Made by a program: the position numbers and the translations under genes
The notes under the pieces: generated by a model
Told to the model about the DNA's origin: nothing
The model's database searches: none
Seen by the model: the letters and a program-made list of their open reading frames with translations, nothing else
NCBI RefSeq assembly: GCF_018613155.1
Contig: NZ_JAGGQU010000022.1
Span: forward strand, 1 to 64,000
DNA length: 64,000 nucleotides
Reading direction: 5' to 3'
Origin: Bacillus sp. ISL-55
Lineage (GTDB): Bacteria > Bacillota > Bacilli > Bacillales > Cytobacillaceae
Part shown: piece after piece, positions 48,940-56,738 of the stretch
How the letters are laid out: every line of letters begins with the position of its first letter
Numbering within the stretch: the stretch's first letter is position 1

Positions 48940-51225
48940 CTATAAGACCGTATAGCTTTTCCATACATCGGGCAAAAGAGACTGATATTTGCGCTGTAAA
49001 TATCGATCATCTATTAATAAAATCGAACCTGTATCTTTTTCTGACCGAATGAGTCTCCCGCCAGCCTGCAGCACTTTGTTCATGCCAGGATAAACATAGG
49101 CGTAATCATAGCCATTTTTACCTGTTGAGGAAAAATACTTCTTGATTAAATCCCGTTCAAAATCTATCTGGGGCAGACCAACACCCACGACAATTACTCC
49201 ATTCAGTCGGTCACCCTTTAAATCCACTCCTTCTGAAAAAATACCTCCCAGGACGGCAAACCCCACTAATGAACCTGATCCATCTGCTTTAAAGGATTCC
49301 AGAAACGCTTCACGTTCGACATCTGCCATTCCTGTACCCTGTACAATTGTAGGAATGCCATGATTGCCAAGATTCCATTCTTCCAATACCGAACTAAGAT
49401 ATAGATAGGAAGGTAAGAAGACTAAGTAGTTGCCTGGCTTGCTTTGAATGGTTTCAGTCAGTGTTTTAACTATTGGTTGGATCGAGTTTTCTCTATCCTT
49501 ATATCTTGTTGATAAAGGATGGATCATTACCTGGTTTTGTTCTTGTGAAAATGGAGAAGGAATACGGAGAACATAATCATTTTCGTCTCCACCCAACATA
49601 TCCATGTAATAACCAATTGGACTCAAAGTCGCCGAAAAGTAGACACGGGATTTAAAGTTTTTACCTGCATCTTTGATTAAATAGGAGGGATCAAGGCAAA
49701 ATTGTTTTATTTTAACTTCATTCCTTTGAACCTCTGCATATAAAATGAACCTTTGGTCAAATAGCTTGCTGATTCTTTGCCAGTTCAGCGCCGCGAAATA
49801 GGTTTCTAGCAAAAGCTCAGAATCCCCTGGACTCTCTTTTAGCAATTCTTTTTCAGCATGGTCAATAAATTCCAGCACTAACTGATTAAACTCCTCAAGT
49901 GGCTCGTTGAACTTAATCGTTTTAGACTGTTCAGCCTGCTTCCTGATGTTGATAAAGAAGTCGTTTAACTGCTTGGAAATATCATGGATATCCTTATTTC
50001 TCCCTTTAAACTCTCTTTTAAGCTGCAAAAATGGCGCCTTTTCCAAAGTTGAGGAAAACATATCCCTGCCTCTGTCAACAAGGTTGTGGGCCTCGTCAAC
50101 AAGAAGCACAGTTTCCTTTTTATGATCATCAAATAAACGCTTTAAAGAAACCTTTGGGTCAAATATATAATTATAATCACAAATGACTGTATCAGCCGCA
50201 TATGCAAGATCCAGAGAAAATTCGAATGGACAAACTCTATGTTTGAGGGCGTATTTTTCAATACAAAGCCTGTCTAACGAGTTTTCATTATGCAAAATAT
50301 CGAGTATTGCTTCGTTTATTCTGTCATAATAGCCGTCCGCAAACTCACAATGCTCCTTGTTGCATATCCCTTGTTCTGTAAAACAAACCTTATCCTTTGC
50401 CGTTATGGTTACAACCTTAATATGCAGACCTTTGGCGAACAGCTGACTGAAAGCTTCAGCTGCTGTTTTCCTCGTCGTTGTTTTGGCAGTCAAGTAAAAA
50501 AGCTTTTTCAGGTGGTTCTCTCCGATCGCTTTGACGGACGGAAAGATTGTGGATATTGTTTTACCGATGCCGGTAGGAGCACTAGCGAAAATAGTCTTCT
50601 CATCCTGGATTGTTTTATACACCGAACCAGCAAGCTGCCGCTGTCCCTTACGGTATTGAGCAAAAGGGAAATCCAGATCTTTTATGCTCTGGTTTCTTTT
50701 CAATTCATGCTCTAAACGCAATTTAGCATAAGGAGCAAATACAGAAACCATATTCAATATAACTTCTTTTAGCTCATTATATGTCCGGGTTCTTATGAAT
50801 CTTTTCATCTCACCAGAGGATTTCTGAACATAAGTAAGCTGGATATCAATACAATCAAGTTCATGTTCCTGCATGTACATATAGGCATAGCATTCTGCCT
50901 GGGCCCAGTGAGCAAGATTAGTATCCATATCGATAAGGTCAAGGCTTAAAGAAGTTGACTTTATTTCATCAATGATAGTATGTCCGCCATTTATAAGAAC
51001 CCCGTCACATCGTCCTTCTATAATAAAATAAAGGTCTTCATACTCTATTTCTGTCTTTAAAAAAACTTCACTTTGATCATGCTCGTTATAGGTATTTTGG
51101 ACTTCACGATGGATTCGTGAGCCTTCGGTAAAAGATGAAGCAGTCCTGAAGCCAGATACGATACTCCCACTTCTATGTACATACTCAGCCAAAGTTCTTA
51201 CCGGTATCTTGATTTGATTCTTCAT
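48940..51225 (-). CDS. Rad3/XPD-type helicase with PD-(D/E)XK nuclease domain
   Basis: 761 residues. N-terminal about 190 residues form a PD-(D/E)XK nuclease-like domain: IEGRCDGVLING, TIIDEIKST, HWAQAECYAYM. Then a superfamily 2 Rad3/DinG helicase: Walker A SAPTGIGKTIS, four Cys of an Fe-S cluster (CFTEQGICNKEHC, HRVCPFEF), DEAH box LLVDEAHN, and motif VI GRLIRSEKDTGS. Related to archaeal/bacterial DinG-like helicases with attached nuclease. It could act in DNA repair. AGGTG is a few bases before the ATG. Monocistronic. Confidence 0.88.
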   Translation of the reverse strand: MKNQIKIPVRTLAEYVHRSGSIVSGFRTASSFTEGSRIHREVQNTYNEHDQSEVFLKTEIEYEDLYFIIEGRCDGVLINGGHTIIDEIKSTSLSLDLIDMDTNLAHWAQAECYAYMYMQEHELDCIDIQLTYVQKSSGEMKRFIRTRTYNELKEVILNMVSVFAPYAKLRLEHELKRNQSIKDLDFPFAQYRKGQRQLAGSVYKTIQDEKTIFASAPTGIGKTISTIFPSVKAIGENHLKKLFYLTAKTTTRKTAAEAFSQLFAKGLHIKVVTITAKDKVCFTEQGICNKEHCEFADGYYDRINEAILDILHNENSLDRLCIEKYALKHRVCPFEFSLDLAYAADTVICDYNYIFDPKVSLKRLFDDHKKETVLLVDEAHNLVDRGRDMFSSTLEKAPFLQLKREFKGRNKDIHDISKQLNDFFINIRKQAEQSKTIKFNEPLEEFNQLVLEFIDHAEKELLKESPGDSELLLETYFAALNWQRISKLFDQRFILYAEVQRNEVKIKQFCLDPSYLIKDAGKNFKSRVYFSATLSPIGYYMDMLGGDENDYVLRIPSPFSQEQNQVMIHPLSTRYKDRENSIQPIVKTLTETIQSKPGNYLVFLPSYLYLSSVLEEWNLGNHGIPTIVQGTGMADVEREAFLESFKADGSGSLVGFAVLGGIFSEGVDLKGDRLNGVIVVGVGLPQIDFERDLIKKYFSSTGKNGYDYAYVYPGMNKVLQAGGRLIRSEKDTGSILLIDDRYLQRKYQSLLPDVWKSYTVL

Positions 51226-51302
51226 CCACTCACCTGGCCCATAAGTTAAATTCTTATTTTAATTATAGTACATACGTTCTGATACATCCAATAAAATTAA
51301 AA

Positions 51303-51332
51303 AATCCGTCCCAGTGAATCCTGGAACGGATT
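51303..51332 (-). terminator. Terminator of the 42-residue gene
   Basis: 12-bp imperfect stem AATCCGTCCCAG / CTGGAACGGATT; minus-strand T run, about 10 bases after the stop. Confidence 0.75.
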
Positions 51333-51340
51333 AATATCTT

Positions 51341-51469
51341 TTACCAATGGCGTGTATTTTCAAGTAAACGATCAATTTCAATTTGGTTCAGTGTAAAACT
51401 CAGATCAGTTTCAGCAATTTCCGTTGTCTCATCCAAGAGCTCGTCAATATCCATGCTAATTGTTCCCAT
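51341..51469 (-). CDS. Small acidic protein of 42 residues, unknown
   Basis: Reads MGTISMDIDELLDETTEIAE then TDLSFTLNQIEIDRLLENTR and HW. Acidic, helical, no membrane segment. GGAGG is 6 bases before the ATG and a terminator lies right after the stop, so expression is likely. The upstream stretch 51470-51605 has no other gene. No family recognised. Confidence 0.65.
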   Translation of the reverse strand: MGTISMDIDELLDETTEIAETDLSFTLNQIEIDRLLENTRHW

Positions 51470-51605
51470 ACCGAACCTCCTCATAGTTTTCAGCTGGACA
51501 GATAATGTACGTCCGGCTTCGTGAAAATAGTTCGTATATTATATGAGGGTTCTGGGGGTAATTTAACGCTATTAAAATTTTCCCAAGTTTTCCGGGTAAA
51601 AAAAC

Positions 51606-51630
51606 AAAAAGGCCTAAAGTCGGCCTTTTT
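51606..51630 (-). terminator. Terminator of the regulator-peptide operon
   Basis: 9-bp stem AAAAAGGCC / GGCCTTTTT with loop TAAAGTC, 11 bases after the peptide gene stop. Confidence 0.9.
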
Positions 51631-51640
51631 GCTGCAATTT

Positions 51641-51733
51641 TTATACTGGAGGTTGGATTGGTGGCATGCCTGCTGCTAAAACACCTAAAGCAAATGCACT
51701 TGTTGAAAGTAAAGCAAATAACTTCCTTTTCAT
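51641..51733 (-). CDS. Exported signalling-peptide precursor (30 residues), NprX/PapR/Phr-like
   Basis: Reads MKRKLFALLSTSAFALGVLA then AGMPPIQPPV. Typical signal peptide: KRK start, hydrophobic core, and small residues for cleavage (VLA-AG), leaving a short Pro-rich C-terminus (such as MPPIQPPV or PPIQPPV). GGAGG is 8 bases before the ATG and only 15 bases separate it from the stop of the HTH-TPR regulator upstream. A terminator follows. Position and form match pheromone precursors of RRNPP receptors (NprX, PapR, Phr). It was below usual gene-length cutoffs. The processed form is unknown. Confidence 0.75.
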   Translation of the reverse strand: MKRKLFALLSTSAFALGVLAAGMPPIQPPV

Positions 51734-51748
51734 TTTACATTCCTCCAT

Positions 51749-52969
51749 TTAATTAATTTTTTCAATATATTTTACTGCTTGATCAAACCTGCCTATCTTT
51801 TGATAGTGATTTGATAGCATTTTGTAAAATCCAATTAACTCTTCACTTTTCCCATCACTTTCTTCTAAATACGGAATTACTTTTGATTCAGAGTAAGCAA
51901 GTGATTTTTCGGGTGACTCAAGGTTCATAAGGTAATAATGTGATAGTATCTTATACTTGCGATTATCTAACCTCTTGGAGACTTCATGTACCTCTTCAAA
52001 AGCATCTCTTGCCTGATTATTATTGCCAAGTTCAAAGTTAATTTCACCTATCGAATAGGTGGTAATAATATAGTTTAGATTAACCTGGGTTTGCATTTCC
52101 TTACTTTTTTCAAAGAATACGAGGGCATCTTGATAATTATTCAATTTCTTCTGCAAGTAACCCATATTATGATAAATATCAGGTAATAGATTGGTTTCTT
52201 TCAATAATTCTGCATTGCGGATCAAGTGTTTAAAACAATCTTGAGCTTCTTCATAAATTTTCGAATGTGTGTAGTTGATCCCTAATAAAATCATTACGTG
52301 CAATATTCTTTTGAAGTTATGGTCCTCCATAAATTCTTCTAGTGCTAGCTTGCCATAATATATAGCATAGCCTGGTTCATCAAGGGAACTTTTAGCTAAT
52401 GCGCGATGGTATAGTAATTCCCCGCTAGAAATTTCAATTTTGGATGCTTTTCCTATCGAATTTAAAATGCCATCCGCTTTTTTACAATTTCCCTTCTTTA
52501 ATAACCATACAGCACGCAGATAGGAAAATAAAGCCATTTGAGGTTGGGAAAATATATTCTTTTGCTTATTCAACAGTTCAAATTGCTTACTTGCTTCAGA
52601 AATCTTACCTTTAAATATTAAATACCTATATTTAGCAAGTTCATATGTATGTAAATTTGTAGAAAAAGGGATGATTCCTTCAAACTCTTGCAGCTTCTTC
52701 ATTACACCATCAGCGTCATCGTTTAAGTAATAATCAATTTTCTCATTCAGTTCACCGACCAGCTGCTTAATCTGTCCTTCATTTTCAGTAATAGATGAAA
52801 GGTTGACGCCAAGTCTCTCGAGCAATAGACCCATTGTTTCTTCATTGGCTTCCTTCGAGTTGCTTTCAATCTTGCTTAGATGGGGAACTGAACATATGCC
52901 ATTAGCCAGTTCCTTTTGTGTCAAACCTTGTTGGATCCTATAAAATTTAATGAGTGGTCCGAATTGCAT
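51749..52969 (-). CDS. HTH-TPR quorum-sensing regulator of the RRNPP family (NprR-like)
   Basis: 406 residues. N-terminal XRE-type helix-turn-helix (LIKFYRIQQGLTQKELANGI, CSVPHLSKIESNSKEANEET), then about ten TPR-like helical repeats (examples ELLYHRALAKSSLDEPGYAI, LLPDIYHNMGYLQKKLNNYQ, YIITTYSIGEINFELGNNNQ). Length and build match NprR of the B. cereus group, a receptor that binds a re-imported peptide and switches transcription. The peptide precursor gene starts 15 bases after its stop. The neighbouring subtilisin gene suggests a protease target as in NprR/NprX. AGGTGAATGT precedes the ATG. Confidence 0.85.
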   Translation of the reverse strand: MQFGPLIKFYRIQQGLTQKELANGICSVPHLSKIESNSKEANEETMGLLLERLGVNLSSITENEGQIKQLVGELNEKIDYYLNDDADGVMKKLQEFEGIIPFSTNLHTYELAKYRYLIFKGKISEASKQFELLNKQKNIFSQPQMALFSYLRAVWLLKKGNCKKADGILNSIGKASKIEISSGELLYHRALAKSSLDEPGYAIYYGKLALEEFMEDHNFKRILHVMILLGINYTHSKIYEEAQDCFKHLIRNAELLKETNLLPDIYHNMGYLQKKLNNYQDALVFFEKSKEMQTQVNLNYIITTYSIGEINFELGNNNQARDAFEEVHEVSKRLDNRKYKILSHYYLMNLESPEKSLAYSESKVIPYLEESDGKSEELIGFYKMLSNHYQKIGRFDQAVKYIEKIN

Positions 52970-53100
52970 ACATTCACCTACCGTTTTACTTTTAATCTAC
53001 CATCTTTTCAAACTTTTTAAACAGATCAAAAGTACTATTTTTTAAAAATTCTATATTTTATAAATTATTTCTTCATATATTACTACAAATTATTAAATAA

Positions 53101-53130
53101 AGCCACCCGGATCAATCAACCCGGATGGCT
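53101..53130 (-). terminator. Terminator of the subtilisin gene
   Basis: 10-bp imperfect stem AGCCACCCGG / CCGGATGGCT, 20 bases after the protease stop. It separates protease and regulator genes. Confidence 0.8.
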
Positions 53131-53150
53131 GGCATAGTTGTCAGCTTTTA

Positions 53151-54434
53151 TTATTTTACACGTGGGAAACCGAAACCAGATGCATAATCGTCTCCAGTTG
53201 CTGCTCCTGTTCCACCTTTGATATCATAAAGCTTAGCACGTCTCTGGATTTCAGAACGAAGCTGTGAGTTGCTCCAGTACTTGTTAGAAGACCAAAGCTT
53301 CGCTGCAAGACCCGCAATATGAGGAGTTGCCATTGAAGTGCCACTCATTGTCGTGTAGTTTCCATCTACTGCAGTTGAGTAAATCCCTCCGCCAGGAGCA
53401 GAAACTTCAACATCTTTTTCCTGGATATAGTAGTCGCCGTCAGTATTAGGGTTTCCGCGAGAAGAGAAGTTGGATACTCTATGAGTTCCGTTGACGAATG
53501 CGTTGTCAAGTGATGCAACTGCGATGGCATTTGTCATTGCGCCAGGGTAGCCAATAGTGTTCGCATATGGACCGCTGTTCCCAGCAGCTGCTACTACAAG
53601 CGCACCTTTGCTGTATGCATAGTCAACAGCGCTCGCAATCATTGAATCTTTTCCACTTGAACCAAGTGACATATTGATGACTACTTTCGTTCCTGTTCGT
53701 ACTCCTTCATCAGCAGCATGGCGAATCGCTCCTGCGATGTCATCTGAGTAACCTGAACCGTTATCGCCAAGAACTTTATAGCCCCAAAGTTCAGATTGTG
53801 GTGCTACACCATAGATACCTGCTCCGTCATAACCACCATTGGCGACAGCTGTTCCAGCAACATGTGTTCCGTGTCCCTGACGGTCGGTACATGTTCCGTT
53901 AACCAAAGGTGAACTTTGTGTAAAGTCTTTACATTGTTCGACATTATCAGTTAAGTCGATGTGGTTGCGATTAATACCAGTATCCAGGACAGCTACCTTG
54001 ATTCCATCGCCGCCGCTTGTAGATTGGATGTAGTTATCATTATAGATTGCTTGAATGCCCCAAGGAGTTTGGTCAGATGGATAAGATGCCTGAACAGTGT
54101 AATCACCCTTGTCTTTTCCTTTACCATTGCCATTTCCTTCAACACGAGCGTCAATTGTGTGTATCCCAACCTGAGAAACATCGATATTTTTGTTCTTTAA
54201 CAATGCCTGATATTGCTTGCTGTTTACTTCTGCTGTAAATCCTTGATTACCAAAGTCCCATCGCTTGCCATATTGTTCTTGTACTTTAGCTTTTTCTGCA
54301 CTCGGACCCTGAATCAAAACTCGATAAGTATCCTGGCTTTCTGGTGTTGTAGCACCAAAAGCCCCTGTCGCAAACATGGAAACACCCATTGCCAAACTAA
54401 GTACTGCGGATCCGAATATTCTTTTCTTTTTCAT
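53151..54434 (-). CDS. Subtilisin-like alkaline serine protease
   Basis: 427 residues from ATG 54434. Signal peptide MKKKRIFGSAVLSLAMGVSM and so on, inhibitor-like propeptide (YRVLIQGPSAEKAKVQEQYG), then S8 catalytic domain: Asp in VAVLDTGIN, His in GHGTHVAGT, oxyanion Asn in AAGNSGP, Ser in GTSMATPH. A Cys pair (QCKDF, GTC) suggests a disulphide. Secreted, degrading extracellular protein. AGGAG is 7 bases before the ATG; the upstream ORF extension is rejected. Its promoter is at 54489-54518. It precedes the NprR-like gene on the same strand. Confidence 0.95.
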   Translation of the reverse strand: MKKKRIFGSAVLSLAMGVSMFATGAFGATTPESQDTYRVLIQGPSAEKAKVQEQYGKRWDFGNQGFTAEVNSKQYQALLKNKNIDVSQVGIHTIDARVEGNGNGKGKDKGDYTVQASYPSDQTPWGIQAIYNDNYIQSTSGGDGIKVAVLDTGINRNHIDLTDNVEQCKDFTQSSPLVNGTCTDRQGHGTHVAGTAVANGGYDGAGIYGVAPQSELWGYKVLGDNGSGYSDDIAGAIRHAADEGVRTGTKVVINMSLGSSGKDSMIASAVDYAYSKGALVVAAAGNSGPYANTIGYPGAMTNAIAVASLDNAFVNGTHRVSNFSSRGNPNTDGDYYIQEKDVEVSAPGGGIYSTAVDGNYTTMSGTSMATPHIAGLAAKLWSSNKYWSNSQLRSEIQRRAKLYDIKGGTGAATGDDYASGFGFPRVK

Positions 54435-54488
54435 TCTTTTGCTCCTCTCGCCTTCAAAAAATTTTACAGCTTGCCGGCTGCAGAAATA

Positions 54489-54518
54489 AGTATATTTTAA
54501 ATTTTCAGCCAATATCAA
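54489..54518 (-). promoter_or_regulatory. Promoter of the subtilisin gene
   Basis: Minus strand TTGATA (54518-54513), an 18-bp spacer and TATACT (54494-54489), 55 bases upstream of the ATG. The region has GTTAAC just upstream of the -35 box, a candidate regulator site. Confidence 0.5.
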
Positions 54519-54534
54519 CTGTTAACCGAGCCTT

Positions 54535-54834
54535 TCTGTTTGGGAAAAATGAAACACAAAAATACAGTATTGACGCTGTTTTGGAAGTGTATTACCATTT
54601 GCATTTCCAATTTAAACACACGTTTCCAACATGATAGTCAATTTCTGATTAACATGTTTCTTCCTTATATACATTTAAATTTAGAGCGGTATGCGATAAC
54701 AAAATGGCAAAAAAGAACTGGTAAATCATGATCCAAACATATTGGGAAACCGCTTGCTTTAGAAAGCATTTATAGAAAAAAAAGACCCATAAAACATGCT
54801 CCAATTCACCTCATTTCTCGATACTAAATAAAAA
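54535..54834. other. Gene-free AT-rich region upstream of the protease
   Basis: 300 bases without a plausible gene. No long dyad or riboswitch seen. May carry upstream regulatory sites for the protease. Confidence 0.35.
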
Positions 54835-54861
54835 AACACTCCGATAATTTATCGAAGTGTT
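54835..54861 (-). terminator. Terminator of the STAS gene at 54866
   Basis: Stem AACACTCCGATAA / TTATCGAAGTGTT with one mismatch; minus-strand T-rich. Confidence 0.75.
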
Positions 54862-54865
54862 CATT

Positions 54866-55594
54866 CTATATTGATTTGTTAAATGCTTTGCTGAGAGTAT
54901 TTAAAAAAGGCACATCAGGGATAGTTTTTGAGTTATTAAGGTAAAAGGCATGATTCGGTTTAATGCCAATTATACAGGGCTGAAGCCCCATCAACTGGAG
55001 TTCATTAACAAGTGAAACGAAGGCTTCTACTCCTTCGATTGTTAAATTTCCGACTCCATTAAAATCGAACAGAACCTCTTGATAGTCCCCTTCTTGTGAT
55101 TTTTCCAATACCCTCTTTTCATTTTGGCCAATCAATTCAACATCCAGGTTTCCAAAAAGAGGCACCAATGCCGTGCTTTTAGTTAAATTTTTGAATGGGC
55201 AAGAAAGACCTTTAATTTCGAAAAGTGTTTTTTCAACCAACTCTTTTTTTTCAAGCAGTTCTAGATTTGTGTCCGCCAGCCGTTTACGGTGTTTATCAAC
55301 AATACTTTCTAATTCCATCAGACGATGGTCTTTTCCAATACAAATGATATGACCCCTATCTCCACTCCAATTTACACTTATGTCAAACAGGGCATATGGG
55401 GATTCTTTGGTTTTCATGGTCAATTCGCCTTCTGCCTTGCTTTCCTTATTTCCCAATATATTTTTTGTTTTGCCATGGCTTTCCCTATCCACCAGGTCAA
55501 GAAACTTATCACCTATTGTAAAAGTCTCTGAGCCTATTTGGGAAAATCCAAGGATATTATAGTCGTCACGATCTAAATAAAAAATGAGCATCAT
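54866..55594 (-). CDS. PAS-like/STAS protein
   Basis: 242 residues from ATG 55594. The N-terminal part is PAS-like (FTIGDKFLDLVDRESHGKTK; SPYALFDISVNWSGDRGHII), then a coiled coil (about 120-150), then a STAS domain (FDFNGVGNLTIEGVEAFVSL; GLQPCIIGIKPNHAFYLNNS). The phosphoacceptor pattern of RsbR is not clear (GVGNLTIEG with T). Likely a sensor in general stress signalling. GGAG is 9 bases before ATG; upstream extension to 55657 lacks a site. Confidence 0.8.
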   Translation of the reverse strand: MMLIFYLDRDDYNILGFSQIGSETFTIGDKFLDLVDRESHGKTKNILGNKESKAEGELTMKTKESPYALFDISVNWSGDRGHIICIGKDHRLMELESIVDKHRKRLADTNLELLEKKELVEKTLFEIKGLSCPFKNLTKSTALVPLFGNLDVELIGQNEKRVLEKSQEGDYQEVLFDFNGVGNLTIEGVEAFVSLVNELQLMGLQPCIIGIKPNHAFYLNNSKTIPDVPFLNTLSKAFNKSI

Positions 55595-55816
55595 ATTAAA
55601 TATCTCCAAACAGCTGCTGCCATGGACGAAGAAAAATACTTTGTTGATTGTGCTCATTGGCTAAATGGAACCCTGACTTCCAGAGGAATGAAGACAGAAC
55701 ACCTTATTGATAATTTTCAAAGATTGAAGAATGCTTATCCTCCTTGCATTTCTGTCTTCCACGTTCCCCATATTTTTCAAGAAGGATTGGATTATCTTTG
55801 TAGATTCCGTCGGTAA
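55580..55816 (+). pseudogene. Truncated 3' gene remnant (cobalamin-binding-like)
   Basis: The plus strand frame from 55580 reads HHIKYLQTAAAMDEEKYFVD, then CAHWLNGTLTSRGMKTEHLI and RLKNAYPPCISVFHVPHIFQ, ending RFRR. The layout recalls the helical N-domain of B12-binding sensory proteins, by resemblance only. The frame is closed upstream by TAA at 55577-55579, there is no ribosome site, and it overlaps the start of the STAS gene head to head. Best read as the tail of a lost gene. Confidence 0.4.
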
Positions 55817-55913
55817 CCTCTTCTATAATAGCGTTTTCACTATAAAAAAAAGACTTGTATTTTTCTAAGATTTAAAATAATATACTTAAAAGCTTTGAAA
55901 GGGAGAAAATGGT

Positions 55914-56699
55914 ATGATTAGAAAACTAAAAGCAAGTGATAACGAAATGGTTATGGACTTTTTAAAAGATGAAGCTGCATTGAACCTCTTCATAATTGGT
56001 GATATTGAGGCGTTTGGTTATGATTCTGATTTCCAGGAGCTGTGGGGTTTTTTTGGAGAAGATCATGATTTATCAGCGATTTTACTTCGGTTCCACAACT
56101 CTTTCATACCTTATGCTAAAACTGGTACAGTACCCGTGAAAGAATTTTCCAAGTTTATAAAGTCTTTTCCTGATAAAATTTTCTTATCTGGAAAAAGTGA
56201 TTTGGTTGAAAAATTCGAGAATATACCGGGGATCGAACTTGGCAAAAAGCAAGTGACATATTTCGCTGAATGTAATACTGATGAGTTTATTGGACAAACA
56301 GAGTGTGAAATTAAAAAAGCAAATACTGAAGATGTGGATCGAATAATCGAATTAAGAGCTGGGATTGAAGAATTTCATCCTAATCCAAATGCGCGCAAAA
56401 TATTAATGCAATCTATGGAAACAGGTACCGGGAGAACTTATTACCTTGAGCAAGATAGAAAGATGGTTGCTTCAGCTTCCACAGCTGCGGAAAATTCAAT
56501 GTCTGCTATGATCGTTGGGGTATGTACTCACATCGATTATCGACGAAAAGGACTTGCAACTGCTGTGATGCAAAAACTTTTCAAAGACGTTATGAATGAA
56601 GGAAAGTTATTATGCCTCTTTTATGACAACCCTGACGCAGGCCGAATATATAAGCGGTTGGGCTTCGTGGATATCGGGATGTGGACCATGTATCGGTGA
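55914..56699 (+). CDS. GNAT acetyltransferase with N-terminal extension
   Basis: 261 residues. N-terminal half is an inactive GNAT-like fold (DEAALNLFIIGDIEAFGYDS; LRFHNSFIPYAKTGTVPVKE) and the C-terminal half a GNAT domain with GVCTHIDYRRKGLATAVMQKL (acetyl-CoA motif RRKGLA) and LFYDNPDAGRIYKRLGFVDI. FR47/YncA-like two-domain arrangement. Substrate unknown. AAAGGGAG precedes the ATG. Confidence 0.88.
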   Translation: MIRKLKASDNEMVMDFLKDEAALNLFIIGDIEAFGYDSDFQELWGFFGEDHDLSAILLRFHNSFIPYAKTGTVPVKEFSKFIKSFPDKIFLSGKSDLVEKFENIPGIELGKKQVTYFAECNTDEFIGQTECEIKKANTEDVDRIIELRAGIEEFHPNPNARKILMQSMETGTGRTYYLEQDRKMVASASTAAENSMSAMIVGVCTHIDYRRKGLATAVMQKLFKDVMNEGKLLCLFYDNPDAGRIYKRLGFVDIGMWTMYR

Positions 56700-56706
56700 T
56701 AAAAAA

Positions 56707-56735
56707 GAAAGCTGGATGTGAGCCATCCAGCTTTC
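56707..56735. terminator. Bidirectional terminator between GNAT and threonine aldolase genes
   Basis: 12-bp perfect stem GAAAGCTGGATG / CATCCAGCTTTC with loop TGAGC. Confidence 0.9.
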
Positions 56736-56738
56736 GTC

